The position numbers and the translations under genes were made by a program. Below the pieces are notes generated by a model. The model worked only from the letters and a program-made list of their open reading frames with translations, was not told the origin of the DNA and searched no databases. From Gudongella sp964604145 (GTDB lineage: Bacteria > Bacillota > Clostridia > Tissierellales > Tissierellaceae), in the NCBI GenBank assembly GCA_964604145.1, contig CAZRXS010000050.1, positions 1 through 9,925 on the forward strand: a stretch of DNA of 9,925 bases. The letters run 5' to 3'. Below are positions 1-5,572 of this stretch, one piece after another; the stretch's first letter is position 1, and each line of letters starts with the position of its first letter.

Positions 1-2
1 AG

Positions 3-21
3 GGGACAGGAACCTTGTCTT
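3..21. repeat. Dispersed 19-bp repeat, copy 1
   Basis: GGGACAGGAACCTTGTCTT is identical to positions 2257-2275. It can fold as a small hairpin (GACAGG, loop AAC, CTTGTC, with one G:U pair), and here it is followed by a run of T. It could be a mobile intergenic repeat or the end of a terminator for a gene left of the window. Both copies lie upstream of a member of the same small coiled-coil gene family. From memory, GGGACAGG-type palindromic repeats are common between genes in Clostridia; this was not checked. Confidence 0.6.
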
Positions 22-111
22 TTTCTCTGGAACTGTAACGAGTGTTGCAATATAAGTAGCTGATACAGGAGAGGAAAAATATAAATATTTTTCTATATGA
101 ATTCAAAATAG

Positions 112-146
112 ATGGCATAATAGAAATAAATAATGTATAATACATT
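112..146 (+). promoter_or_regulatory. Probable promoter of the first coiled-coil gene, with dyad over the -10
   Basis: A perfect TATAAT lies at 136-141. A weak -35 (ATGGCA, 112-117) sits 18 bp upstream. The -10 is inside a perfect dyad, AATGTAT-A-ATACATT (132-146), which could be a repressor site or could be chance in AT-rich DNA. The leader would be about 75 nt. The remainder of 22-210 shows no gene or RNA that I recognise. Confidence 0.45.
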
Positions 147-224
147 CAAGAAGAGAGAGAAGATAATTTGAATTGTATTTATAAAATTAGCCAAGGATAG
201 CGATTATGTCAGGGAGGTATTATA

Positions 225-530
225 ATGGGTGAAAACATATCAAATGAACAATTATTTGAATTCATGACAAAGATGTATGGTGATTTAAATGGAAAGATTG
301 ATAGTATAAATAATGAGATGAAGAAGGGCTTTAAAGGCCTAAAGGATGAAATAAAAGAAACAAAGGATAAGGTTATTGTTATTGATCAGAAACATGGGAA
401 AAAATTAGATGCTTTATTTGATGGTTATAAACAAACTTATGAAAAAATAACTGATCTTGAAGGAAAAGTAGATGAGATAGATTTGAAGGTTGAAAAGCTG
501 GATATAAAGATAAAAACACAGAGCTACTAG
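225..530 (+). CDS. Small coiled-coil protein of the LFDGYK type (101 aa)
   Basis: This is a short, highly charged protein rich in Lys, Glu, Asp and Ile and almost free of Pro and Cys, as expected for a long helix or coiled coil. It has no signal peptide or membrane segment, so it is probably cytoplasmic. The N-terminus (FEFMTKMYGDLNGKID, residues 11-26) and the segment ALFDGYKQTYEKI (63-75) closely match the protein encoded at 2385-2887, so the two are paralogues. I recall LFDGYKQ-containing small proteins as common unannotated proteins in Clostridia; their function is unknown to me. The start is supported by AGGGAGG at 211-217, 7 nt before ATG. The gene stands alone and is closed by the palindromic terminator at 570-613. 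No function is assigned. Confidence 0.85.
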   Translation: MGENISNEQLFEFMTKMYGDLNGKIDSINNEMKKGFKGLKDEIKETKDKVIVIDQKHGKKLDALFDGYKQTYEKITDLEGKVDEIDLKVEKLDIKIKTQSY

Positions 531-569
531 CTACCAGTCAAATTTAGGTTGAAAAAATTAATAAACAAA

Positions 570-613
570 AAAACAAAATACCCACAAGTAGCTACTTGTG
601 GGTATTTTGTTTT
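570..613. terminator. Perfect 44-bp palindrome acting as bidirectional terminator
   Basis: Every base from 570 to 591 pairs with 592 to 613. The GC-containing core is TACCCACAAGTAG and its complement, flanked by A-rich and T-rich arms, so an RNA hairpin followed by U-rich sequence forms on either strand. It sits between two convergent genes. Its right end includes the first two bases of the aldehyde dehydrogenase stop codon (612-614 on the minus strand). Confidence 0.9.
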
Positions 614-2015
614 AGACAAAAACTGCTTTTACTTCTACAAATTCATCAAGCCCAAATTTGCCACCTTCTCTACCAAAGCCTGAATGCTTAAAGCCTCCAA
701 ATGGTGCTCTGTGGAGTTGGTTTCCGCTGTTTATAACTAGAGTTCCTGCTCTAATCTTCTTTGCAACTTCATATGCTTTATCAAAATCTCCAAAGACTGC
801 ACCTGAAAGACCATAAACAGTATCATTAGCTATTTCTATTGCTTCATCAACTGATGTGTAGCTTATAATTGACAGTACTGGGCCAAAAATTTCATTTTGA
901 GCTATCTCCATTTTATTATCTACATCAGTAAATACAACAGGGTTTACATAGTAGCCATAAGATTCTTGTGGGACTTCCCCAAGAAGAACTCTGGCTCCTT
1001 CATCGATTCCTTTTTGGATATAAGCTTTTACCTTTTCAAACTGGTCCCTACTTGCCAAAGGTCCAACTACTACATCGGGGTCTCTTGGATCTCCGAATTT
1101 ATATTCTTTAGTCATCTCAATAATCATTTCTTCAATAGCCTCTTTTTCTGATTCAGGAACTAAAAGTCTAGAATAGGCACTGCAGGATTGGCCTGTATTT
1201 AAATAAACCTTATCTAATGTTTTTCTTAAAGCCAGCTTATAGTCAGCTCCCTTTAAAATTATAGCAGGAGACTTGCCGCCTAATTCAAGCGAAAGTCTTT
1301 TTATATCATCTACTGCAAGTTTTGCAATTTCTCTTCCACCTTTTGTAGAACCAGTAAAGGTTATAAGCTTTATATCGGGATGTGTTGCAATAACATTTCC
1401 AACTTCAGAGCCTCTTCCAGAGACTAAATTAAATACTCCTTTTGGAAAAGCTGCTTCATGGATTGCTTCTGCTAATAGATAAGCAACTAGAGGTGTCTTT
1501 TGACTTGGTTTTAGAACCATTGTATTTCCTCCAAGGATAGATGGAGATAATTTCTTAATTATCTGCCCTAATGGATAGTTCCAAGGTGTTAAAGCACCAA
1601 CAACCCCTTTTGGTTCTCTTCTAACAATATAATCGTCAAATTTTTCTTCAAATGGATAATCATCAGCAAGCTGTATATAATCTTTAATATCCTGAATATA
1701 GGGAAGGACTTGAGAGTTTTTTGCAAAGGATATTCCGCAGCCAAGCTCTTTTGATATTGTGTTTGCTAAAATATCAACTCTTTTTTCTAACTGTGGTATT
1801 AAATTTTCTAAGAGTTTTTTCCTTTCTTCCAAGCTTGAAAACTGGAATGTTTTAAATGCCTCTTTTGCTGCTTTTACTGCTATATAAACATCCTCTCTAT
1901 TTCCTTCAACCACTGAACCAACAATAGTTTTATCAGCAGGGTTTTCAACTTGGATCATTCTTTTGCTATTTGGAGAAATCCATTCTCCACCAATATATAG
2001 TTTTTCATAGTTCAT
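612..2015 (-). CDS. NAD(P)-dependent aldehyde dehydrogenase family protein (467 aa)
   Basis: The enzyme would oxidise an aldehyde to the carboxylic acid using NAD(P)+ in the cytoplasm. The length is normal for the ALDH superfamily. Recognisable elements are the active-site Asn in TPWNYP (N146), the cofactor-binding Lys in VLKPS (K169), FTGST of the Rossmann fold (220-224), the general base in LELGGKSP (E244), the catalytic Cys in GQSCS (C278) and NEIFGPV (374-380) with the conserved Glu (E375). All catalytic residues are present, so the gene looks functional. Substrate cannot be read from sequence; GQSCSA places it in the broad group of catabolic or detoxifying aldehyde dehydrogenases rather than the acylating CoA type. 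The start is supported by AAGGAGG (2023-2029, minus strand), 7 nt before ATG. It is monocistronic and convergent with the upstream coiled-coil gene. No clear promoter was found in the AT-rich DNA behind the start. Confidence 0.95.
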   Translation of the reverse strand: MNYEKLYIGGEWISPNSKRMIQVENPADKTIVGSVVEGNREDVYIAVKAAKEAFKTFQFSSLEERKKLLENLIPQLEKRVDILANTISKELGCGISFAKNSQVLPYIQDIKDYIQLADDYPFEEKFDDYIVRREPKGVVGALTPWNYPLGQIIKKLSPSILGGNTMVLKPSQKTPLVAYLLAEAIHEAAFPKGVFNLVSGRGSEVGNVIATHPDIKLITFTGSTKGGREIAKLAVDDIKRLSLELGGKSPAIILKGADYKLALRKTLDKVYLNTGQSCSAYSRLLVPESEKEAIEEMIIEMTKEYKFGDPRDPDVVVGPLASRDQFEKVKAYIQKGIDEGARVLLGEVPQESYGYYVNPVVFTDVDNKMEIAQNEIFGPVLSIISYTSVDEAIEIANDTVYGLSGAVFGDFDKAYEVAKKIRAGTLVINSGNQLHRAPFGGFKHSGFGREGGKFGLDEFVEVKAVFV

Positions 2016-2107
2016 AATAAAACCTCCTTATCTATATATATACCTCAGCAATTCCTAAATTAACTTTTATTTGACTCAATTGTAATTATTCCGAAATTTA
2101 TTAAAAG

Positions 2108-2251
2108 CCCATCCACTCTGTCATCCTGAGTTTATTGAAGGATTTTTAATTTTCTATCCGCAAGACATTAAGATTCCCCGTTATACTCGGAATGACAGCG
2201 TGTATCCGGATAGACAGAGTCGTCTATCCCTACAGTGATTCCTAGGATGGG
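2108..2251. repeat. Intergenic block of nested inverted repeats (MITE/REP-like)
   Basis: Several dyads overlap. CTGTCATCCTGAGT (2118-2131) pairs with ACTCGGAATGACAG (2185-2198) at 12 of 14 positions, and the AT-rich sequence inside also partly pairs. GGATAGAC (2208-2215) pairs perfectly with GTCTATCC (2222-2229) around a 6-nt loop. ACTCTGTC (2115-2122) pairs with GACAGAGT (2213-2220), and CCCATCC (2108-2114) with GGATGGG (2245-2251). The block is non-coding. TGTCATCCTGAG...GAATGACA arms are, from memory, typical of small non-autonomous elements in bacterial intergenic DNA. With the neighbouring repeat and promoter it fills most of the gene-free stretch 2016-2384. Confidence 0.65.
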
Positions 2252-2256
2252 ACGCA

Positions 2257-2275
2257 GGGACAGGAACCTTGTCTT
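2257..2275. repeat. Dispersed 19-bp repeat, copy 2
   Basis: This is identical to positions 3-21. It directly follows the inverted-repeat block and lies 109 bp before the second coiled-coil gene. Downstream of the 19 bp the two copies show only loose similarity (both continue into T-rich sequence and a GACTG/AACTG stretch). Confidence 0.6.
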
Positions 2276-2302
2276 GTTTACTCGACTGATTTCCTTTTCA
2301 AA

Positions 2303-2348
2303 AAAATCTATAGATTTTCTTTCAATAGTATAGCGCCAATGATATAAT
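2303..2348 (+). promoter_or_regulatory. Probable promoter of the second coiled-coil gene, with upstream palindrome
   Basis: A perfect TATAAT is at 2343-2348. The best -35 at 17-bp spacing is weak (TTTCAA, 2320-2325). Immediately upstream is a perfect 16-bp palindrome AAAATCTATAGATTTT (2303-2318), possibly an operator. The leader would be about 30 nt, ending with GGGGGAGG (2369-2376) before ATG 2385. Confidence 0.45.
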
Positions 2349-2384
2349 ATATATTAATTGTTACTAAAGGGGGAGGTCTAATAA

Positions 2385-2887
2385 ATGGAGGATAATAAGT
2401 TATTTGATTTAGTTGAGAAAATGTATGCTGATCTTAGCAGTAAAATGGGAAATATGGAATCTAGAATGGATAATATGGAANNNNNNNNNNNNNNNNNNNN
2501 NNNNNNNNNNNNNNNNNNNNNNNNNNNNNNNNNNNNNNNNNNNNNNNNNNNNNNNNNNNNNNNNNNNNNNNNNNNNNNNNAGATGATATAGCCAATATGG
2601 CGACTAAAGATGATATAGCCAATATGGCGACTAAAGATGATATAGCCAATATGGCGACTAAAAATGATATAGCCAATATGGCGACTAAAGATGATATAAC
2701 CAATATGGCGACCAAACACGATATTATTAGACTTGAAAATAAAATGGATACTAATCATAAGGCTCTCTATGATGGTTATAAATTGGCATATGAAAAAATA
2801 GAAGTTCTTGATGAAAAGGTAACAGAAATTCAAAAGCATGTAGAAAAGCATGATGTTGAAATTAGAGTTATTAAGAGCGTACAATAA
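2385..2887 (+). CDS. Repeat-expanded LFDGYK-type coiled-coil protein, interrupted by assembly gap
   Basis: The N-terminal part (32 codons, beginning MEDNKLFDLVEKMYADLSSK) ends exactly at the gap. After the gap the protein resumes with five 9-residue repeats of the form DDIANMATK, then RLENKMDTNHKALYDGYKLAYEKI and a charged C-terminus ending at 2887. The ends match the protein at 225-530 (MYADLSSKM against MYGDLNGKI; ALYDGYKLAYEKI against ALFDGYKQTYEKI), so I treat both sides of the gap as one gene. They lie in different frames only because 100 N is not the true gap length. The start has GGGGGAGG 8 nt upstream. The product has no signal peptide, is charged and is probably helical, with a repeat-lengthened rod. 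The 9-residue periodicity recalls other xATKxDlxx repeat proteins with predicted coiled coils; function is unknown. True length cannot be given. Confidence 0.75.
2481..2580. other. Assembly gap (100 N) inside the tandem repeat gene
   Basis: There are exactly 100 N, the conventional placeholder for unknown length. Codons are complete up to 2480, and base 2581 is the third base of a codon (codons resume at 2582). The real missing length must therefore leave remainder 2 on division by 3 if the gene is intact, and 100 leaves remainder 1. The missing sequence is probably more of the 27-bp repeat. Confidence 0.9.
2582..2716 (+). repeat. In-frame 27-bp tandem repeat (5 visible units)
   Basis: Units are at 2582-2608, 2609-2635, 2636-2662, 2663-2689 and 2690-2716. 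The first three are identical at every base; the fourth has one change (GAT to AAT) and the fifth has changes in the Ala (to Thr) and Thr codons. Each encodes 9 residues, consensus DDIANMATK. A partial sixth (HDI) leads into unique sequence. Identity at silent positions implies recent expansion or ongoing homogenisation. The array runs into the gap on its left. Confidence 0.95.
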
Positions 2888-2900
2888 TTAAAAAATTAAG

Positions 2901-2954
2901 ATCCCTCGTTTTACTTCCGATTACAGATTGACTGTATCCGAGTATACGAGGGAT
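2901..2954. terminator. Inverted repeat after the second coiled-coil gene, likely terminator
   Basis: ATCCCTCGT (2901-2909) pairs with ACGAGGGAT (2946-2954), and the pairing extends imperfectly inward (TTTTACT with AGTATA; TCCGATTACAG with CTGTATCCGA). The right arm is followed by TTGTTTT. It begins 13 bp after the stop codon. It may also be a remnant of an intergenic repeat: TGTATCCG and CCCTACGCAGTGATT (2986-3000) recur in similar form and order at 2201-2208 and 2228-2240. Confidence 0.6.
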
Positions 2955-3004
2955 TTGTTTTGGTATTCGGGCCAGCTAAGCTAGACCCTACGCAGTGATT
3001 TTTC

Positions 3005-3040
3005 CAATTGTGATTTGTGAACTGTGAATTGTGCATTGTC
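3005..3040. repeat. Degenerate short direct repeats (TTGTGA-like)
   Basis: The stretch just beyond the stop of the CAP-domain gene consists of loose 7-8 bp repeats such as ATTGTGA, TTTGTGA, ACTGTGA and ATTGTGC. It is non-coding. No clear terminator hairpin for the minus-strand gene is visible here; the hairpin at 2901-2954 may serve that gene as well. Confidence 0.5.
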
Positions 3041-3043
3041 TTT

Positions 3044-4048
3044 CTAGTCTGTAAACATTTGTGTCCAATAAATTGATTTATCGACATACATGCCAATTCC
3101 CATTTTATTAAATTTCTTATTTAGGATATTTGCTTTGTGGCCTGGTGAATTCATCCAGCCATTCATTACATCTGCTGGTGTTCTATGGCCCATTGCAATA
3201 TTTTCTCCTGCAGCCATATATGTAAGTCCAAATTTACGCATCATATCAAATGGGGAACCATAGTTTGGTGATTCGTGGGCGAAGTAGTTATTAACTGACA
3301 TATCCTTGGACTTTTCTACTGCTACTTTTGAAATATCTGCTGATAGGATAAGAGCATTTAAACCTCTTGCAGTCCTCTCTTTATTTACAAGATGAAGGAT
3401 TTCCTCTCCATATGAGCTTTCTGAGACTATTTTAGGTTTTGCTCTATACTTAGCGTCCTTGATTCTAAGTAATACTGTTGCTGCTTCTCCTCTATTTAGT
3501 GTACGATTGCCACTAAATGTTCCATCGTCATATCCTGTTAAAATTCCACTTGCGTATGAATTTAAGACTGATTTTTTAAGTGATGGATCTAAATTTTTAC
3601 TTATAGCTGCAATATCACCTAGCGAATTCTCATAAAGATTTAAGTCTACGCTTGGATTGCCTTGCTGATATGTAAGTAGATTTGATACAATTCTTGACAT
3701 ATCGTATCTTGTAATTGGCTGGTCTAGATTTGTGGTAACTTTCCTACATAATATACCAAGATTTGTTCCCTTCTTAATATATCCATCTGCCCAATGTAAA
3801 CCTAAGGATTTGACATTGCCATATCCAATAACACACATTATAGCTTTAATAAATTCGGCTCTTGTAATAGTATTTTGTGGTTTAAAGGTTTTATCTGGAT
3901 ATCCATTTAAGATACCATCTTCGACTAGAATTGATATGTTTTCATAATACCAGTCGTTTTGTCTAACATCTTTAAAACTATCTGCAAAAGCACTTATAGG
4001 CTGTAATACTATTAAAAGAGCAATCAGCAAGCTTAAATATTTTTTCAT
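3044..4048 (-). CDS. Secreted SLH-repeat protein with C-terminal CAP/SCP domain (334 aa)
   Basis: An N-terminal signal peptide (MKKYLSLLIALLIVLQPISAFA, cleavage probably after A22) leads into three SLH repeats at roughly residues 24-68, 82-125 and 143-196. The clearest SLH signatures are FKDV...WYYE, ILNGYPDKTFKP, ITRAEF and ILTGYDDGTFSG. SLH repeats bind secondary cell-wall polymer, so the product should be displayed on the wall. Residues 213-334 form a CAP (YkwD/SCP-like) domain with LHLVNKERTARGL, the conserved His in YFAHESP (H258), GENIAMG (E282), SPGHKANIL (H304) and YWTQMF. CAP-domain function in bacteria is mostly undefined. AAGGAGAG (4056-4063, minus strand) lies 7 nt before ATG. The gene is single and divergent from the liv operon. 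No confident promoter was picked. Confidence 0.93.
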   Translation of the reverse strand: MKKYLSLLIALLIVLQPISAFADSFKDVRQNDWYYENISILVEDGILNGYPDKTFKPQNTITRAEFIKAIMCVIGYGNVKSLGLHWADGYIKKGTNLGILCRKVTTNLDQPITRYDMSRIVSNLLTYQQGNPSVDLNLYENSLGDIAAISKNLDPSLKKSVLNSYASGILTGYDDGTFSGNRTLNRGEAATVLLRIKDAKYRAKPKIVSESSYGEEILHLVNKERTARGLNALILSADISKVAVEKSKDMSVNNYFAHESPNYGSPFDMMRKFGLTYMAAGENIAMGHRTPADVMNGWMNSPGHKANILNKKFNKMGIGMYVDKSIYWTQMFTD

Positions 4049-4117
4049 CTAATCACTCTCCTTAAAAATGAGTATATCACTTTTTTTAGTCTTAATATAT
4101 TAAATATTTTCAATGTA

Positions 4118-4205
4118 ATATAACTGTAAAGATAATCTAAGCTAGTTATATATAATTGATTTAAAAGGCCAGACTTAGAGGATAAAGGTTTTTAGAGCCT
4201 TATCC
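4118..4205. other. Inverted repeats in the divergent intergenic region
   Basis: ATATAACT (4118-4125) pairs perfectly with AGTTATAT (4144-4151). GGATAAAGG (4180-4188) pairs with CCTTATCC (4198-4205) with a one-base bulge. Both lie between the CAP-domain gene and the liv promoter, upstream of the liv start site, so they are not in the liv mRNA. They could be operator sites or remnants; no known regulator motif was recognised. Confidence 0.35.
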
Positions 4206-4210
4206 GCCTA

Positions 4211-4239
4211 TTGACTTTATAGTGATAGAGGAATATAAT
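4211..4239 (+). promoter_or_regulatory. Promoter of the liv operon
   Basis: TTGACT (4211-4216) and TATAAT (4234-4239) are separated by 17 bp, matching a housekeeping sigma-A promoter at 11 of 12 positions. Transcription should start near 4246, giving a leader of about 95 nt. Confidence 0.85.
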
Positions 4240-4256
4240 AATAATTGATTAAATAT

Positions 4257-4287
4257 TAAAAAAAGGTTAGTTTCTATCCTTTTTTTA
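4257..4287 (+). promoter_or_regulatory. Hairpin with U-tract in the livJ leader, possible attenuator
   Basis: TAAAAAAAGG (4257-4266) pairs perfectly with CCTTTTTTTA (4278-4287). Inside, TAG pairs with CTA around a TTT loop, with one T:T mismatch. It lies just after the predicted start site and 54 bp before livJ. The shape (A-tract, short GC-bearing stem, seven U) is that of a weak intrinsic terminator. No T-box, leader peptide or known riboswitch is recognisable. Confidence 0.5.
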
Positions 4288-4341
4288 GGTAGAAGTTTTT
4301 AAAACGGGATTTGAGAATGTTAAATAAAAGGGGGAATTTAA

Positions 4342-5499
4342 ATGAAAAAAGTCTTATTACTTATACTCTCATTAGTTCTTGTTATGGGAACACTTGCAGG
4401 TTGTGGCCAAGGGGCAGATGCTCCAGCAGATGAACCTGATGTTGTTAGAATAGGTGTATTTGAACCTATGACAGGAGTAAATGCTGCAGGTGGAGAAATG
4501 ACTGTTGAAGGTATCAAACTTGCACATGAGAAAAAAGGCGAAGTACTTGGTAGGGAAGTTGAAATCTTTATTGTAGACAATAAATCAGATAAAGTTGAGT
4601 CTGCAAATGCAGTTTCTAAACTTATTGAGCAAGATAAAGTTGTAGCGATTATAGGTTCTTATGGTTCTTCACTTTCTATGGCAGCTGGAGATATCGTAAA
4701 AAATGAACAAATTCCTGCTGTTGGTTGTTCTCCTACTAATCCACTAGTAACACTGGATAACGACTTCTACTTTAGAGTTTGCTTTATAGACCCATTCCAA
4801 GGAACTGTAATGGCTAATTATGCATTTAATGATCTTGGGGCAAAGACAGCGGCAATAATTCAAGATGTTCAACAAGACTATTCTGTCGGCCTTAGTAAAT
4901 ATTTTGTAGATGCTTTTACAGAGTTAACTGGCTCAAGTGATAGTATAGTTTCTACTCTTTCTTATAACACAGGAGACCAAGACTTTACAGCACAGCTTAC
5001 AAGTGTAAAATCATTAAACCCTGATGTTATATTCGCGCCTGGTAACTATGGCGAATCTGCATTGTTGATTAAGCAAGCTAGAGATTTAGGTATGGATCTT
5101 CCAATACTTGGTGGAGACACTTGGGAAGCTCCAGAATTTTTATCAATAGGTGGAGATGCTGTTGAAGGAGCTGTATTCTCAACACACTTTACTGCTGAGG
5201 CTCCTGTAACTAATGTTTCAGAAATATTTTTAGAGGAATATAAAGAAAAGTTTAACAAAGATGCTAATGCATTCGCAGCTTTAGGATATGATGCTTATAT
5301 GTTGATATTAGATGCAATTGAAAGGGCTGATTCAGCTGATCCAATAGAAATTCAAAAAGAATTGGCTGCAACTAACGGCTTTGTAGGCTCAACAGGAAAT
5401 ATCACCCTTGATGCAAATGGCGATGCTGTTAAATCAGCGGTTATTAATAAGGTTGTTGATGGGTCCTTTAAATATCTTACAACTGTAGAACCATACTAA
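4342..5499 (+). CDS. livJ: Branched-chain amino acid-type ABC transporter substrate-binding lipoprotein (385 aa)
   Basis: This is the extracellular receptor of the transporter. The lipoprotein signal peptide ends in the lipobox LAGC, with lipidated Cys at residue 21, so the protein is anchored to the outer face of the membrane. A short Gly/Ala/Asp/Pro linker follows, and residues 34-385 form a type I periplasmic-binding-protein fold (Peripla_BP_6): VRIGVFEPMTG, GREVEIFIVDNKSD, IIGSYGSS (103-110) and CSPTNP (129-134) lie where the family binds the ligand's amino and carboxyl groups. Length is normal. AAAAGGGGGAA upstream of ATG is the ribosome binding site. It is the first gene of the operon and is separated from livH by a hairpin with a U-tract, which would give more receptor than membrane parts. 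Leu/Ile/Val is the likeliest ligand from gene order; other amino acids or amides are possible. Confidence 0.93.
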   Translation: MKKVLLLILSLVLVMGTLAGCGQGADAPADEPDVVRIGVFEPMTGVNAAGGEMTVEGIKLAHEKKGEVLGREVEIFIVDNKSDKVESANAVSKLIEQDKVVAIIGSYGSSLSMAAGDIVKNEQIPAVGCSPTNPLVTLDNDFYFRVCFIDPFQGTVMANYAFNDLGAKTAAIIQDVQQDYSVGLSKYFVDAFTELTGSSDSIVSTLSYNTGDQDFTAQLTSVKSLNPDVIFAPGNYGESALLIKQARDLGMDLPILGGDTWEAPEFLSIGGDAVEGAVFSTHFTAEAPVTNVSEIFLEEYKEKFNKDANAFAALGYDAYMLILDAIERADSADPIEIQKELAATNGFVGSTGNITLDANGDAVKSAVINKVVDGSFKYLTTVEPY

Positions 5500-5505
5500 T
5501 TAATT

Positions 5506-5539
5506 TCCCTCTCCCTTAAGGGGGAGGGATTATTTTTTT
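5506..5539 (+). terminator. Intra-operon hairpin and U-tract between livJ and livH
   Basis: TCCCTCTCCCTT (5506-5517) pairs with AAGGGGGAGGGA (5518-5529) with a single G:U pair and almost no loop, followed by TTATTTTTTT. It is a strong intrinsic terminator by shape. Because livH has no obvious promoter of its own, partial termination or 3'-end protection of the livJ message is the likely role. Confidence 0.8.
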
Positions 5540-5572
5540 AATGCAGATACAAAAGCGTTTGGGGGGAAATTT

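Noticed and set aside
75..92. AT-only palindrome AAAAATATAAATATTTTT
   Set aside because: It contains no GC pairs and is common by chance in sequence of this composition.
897..1482. Plus-strand open frames inside the aldehyde dehydrogenase gene
   Set aside because: They lie antisense to a complete enzyme with intact catalytic motifs and have no ribosome binding site or recognisable domain.
2385..2591. A separate short gene ending just after the gap, with another starting at ATG 2597
   Set aside because: The apparent stop arises only because 100 N shifts the frame. Both ends match one paralogous protein.
2582..2716. Regular 27-bp repeats that could be taken for a CRISPR array
   Set aside because: The units are directly tandem with no spacers, are in frame with a coding sequence and encode a clean 9-residue repeat.
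2378..2884. Long minus-strand open frames across the repeat gene
   Set aside because: They are the antisense reading of the tandem repeat and cross the N gap. Low-complexity hydrophobic repeats with no ribosome binding site are expected from such an array, and the plus-strand paralogy is far stronger.
4105..4119. CodY-like box upstream of the liv operon (TATTTTCAATGTAAT)
   Set aside because: Only about 9 of 15 positions agree with the CodY consensus, and only the left half-site is good. This is expected by chance in AT-rich DNA.
4246..4341. T-box or other amino-acid-sensing riboswitch in the livJ leader
   Set aside because: The leader is under 100 nt and lacks a T-box sequence and specifier-stem architecture; only one hairpin is visible.
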